In this document: piece after piece, positions 31,478-31,923 of the stretch
How the letters are laid out: every line of letters starts with the position of its first letter
Numbering within the stretch: position 1 is the first letter of the stretch
Notes under the pieces: model-generated
What the model was told of the DNA's origin: nothing
The model's input: the letters and a program-made list of their open reading frames with translations, nothing else
The model's database searches: none
Assembly (NCBI GenBank): GCA_964346535.1
Contig: CAYFUN010000011.1
Location: 1 to 31,923, forward strand
Direction of reading: 5' to 3'
DNA: 31,923 bases
Origin: Neofamilia sp964346535
GTDB taxonomy: Bacteria; Bacillota; Clostridia; Tissierellales; Peptoniphilaceae
Translations under genes and position numbers: made by a program

Positions 31478-31923
31478 GATTGGATGGAAATGAAAGAGTC
31501 AGGAGTTTTAGAAAAAGCTGCCCTAGTCTTTGGTCAAATGAACGAGCCACCTGGAGTTAGAATGAGAGTGGCCCTATCTGGTCTAACAATGGCTGAGTAC
31601 TTTAGGGACCAAGAACACAAGGACGTTTTACTTTTTATAGACAACATCTTTCGTTTTGTCCAAGCAGGGTCAGAAGTTTCTACACTTTTGGGAAGAATGC
31701 CATCAGCAGTTGGCTACCAACCAACTTTAGCAGAAGAAATGGGAGCCCTTCAAGAGAGAATTACTACAACAAAAAACGGATCAATTACTTCAGTCCAAGC
31801 AGTTTATGTTCCAGCTGACGACCTAACTGACCCAGCACCATCGACAACTTTTTCTCACCTAGATGCAACAACAGTTTTGTCTAGAAAAATTGCAGAGCAG
31901 GGAATTTATCCAGCAGTTGATCC
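31478..31923 (+). pseudogene. atpD: 5'-truncated ATP synthase F1 beta subunit, running off the window
   Basis: From TGG 31481 the frame reads W-M-E-M-K-E-S-G and continues as an excellent AtpD: FGQMNEPPGVRMRVALSGLTM, LLFIDNIFRF, SEVSTLLGRMPSAVGYQPT, VPADDLTDPAPSTTFSHLDAT, GIYPAVDP. It begins at about residue 195-200 of the normal protein, so the N-terminal barrel and the P-loop (GGAGVGKT) are absent. What lies upstream is a terminator, only about 20 bases away. ATG 31484 and 31490 have no ribosome site. The retained part is undamaged. It is either a gene fragment produced by a recent rearrangement or a chimeric join in the assembly. The 3' end is beyond the window. Confidence 0.85.

Noticed and set aside
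31321..31560. An open frame over the terminators and the start of the atpD piece
   Set aside because: It is out of frame with the clear AtpD sequence and crosses a terminator hairpin.
1..31923. CRISPR arrays, insertion sequences, prophage, rRNA or tRNA genes
   Set aside because: None was seen on reading either strand: no regularly spaced repeats, no transposase or phage proteins, no rRNA or tRNA sequence.

Overview
The window is about 32 kb of AT-rich chromosomal DNA from a low-GC Gram-positive anaerobe. The strong AAGGAGG ribosome sites, DegV, DUF951, a PfoR-like PTS IIC, DUF6110 next to a metal P-type ATPase, and activase-type (BadF/HgdC) sequence all fit an amino-acid-fermenting member of the Tissierellia/Clostridia. 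A Peptoniphilaceae-like genus is my best guess, but this is inference without a database search. One 100-base N run (16845-16944) marks a scaffold gap. I saw no rRNA, tRNA, CRISPR array or insertion sequence.

Layout. 281-3700: CTP synthase, an OmpR-type response regulator and an LCP cell-wall ligase. 3777-4886 (minus): a RodA/FtsW glycan polymerase. 4976-7093: an operon of an unknown membrane-anchored protein, an MscS channel and DUF951. 7205-10498: a lantibiotic-immunity-type cassette of permease, ATPase, permease and histidine kinase. 10662-13445: malic enzyme, then a nucleobase permease. 13510-15465 (minus): pdp-deoC pyrimidine deoxynucleoside salvage. 15577-18045 (minus): a PfoR-like PTS IIC, then a TetR regulator with a clear autoregulatory operator pair and its broken membrane target gene. 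18199-19518: D,D-carboxypeptidase. 19707-20927: a chimeric activase. 20989-24552: cca-glmM-degV operon. 24604-25287 (minus): MBL-fold hydrolase. 25439-26749: HtrA protease. 26840-27337: unknown. 27545-29343: DUF6110 and a metal P-type ATPase remnant. 29544-31297: alanine racemase and an FMN-binding protein. 31478-31923: a 5'-truncated atpD piece running off the window.

Most genes are ordinary housekeeping: cell-wall synthesis (rodA, LCP, dac, glmM, alr), nucleotide metabolism (pyrG, pdp, deoC, permease), tRNA maturation (cca) and envelope quality control (htrA). The unusual part is the number of genes that read in frame but lack catalytic parts. PyrG has a colinear glutaminase domain in which the nucleophilic Cys and the catalytic His are replaced, so it should use only free ammonia. 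The P-type ATPase has lost its middle (TGE, CPx, DKTGT) apparently at a short FDG repeat. The activase joins a COG3580 N-terminus to a BcrA/D domain that lacks its first ATP-binding motif. Two genes carry single in-frame TAA codons (ABC ATPase codon 6; TetR-linked membrane gene). atpD starts mid-gene directly after a terminator. Some of these could be assembly artefacts. The PyrG substitutions cannot be explained that way and are the strongest biological lead.
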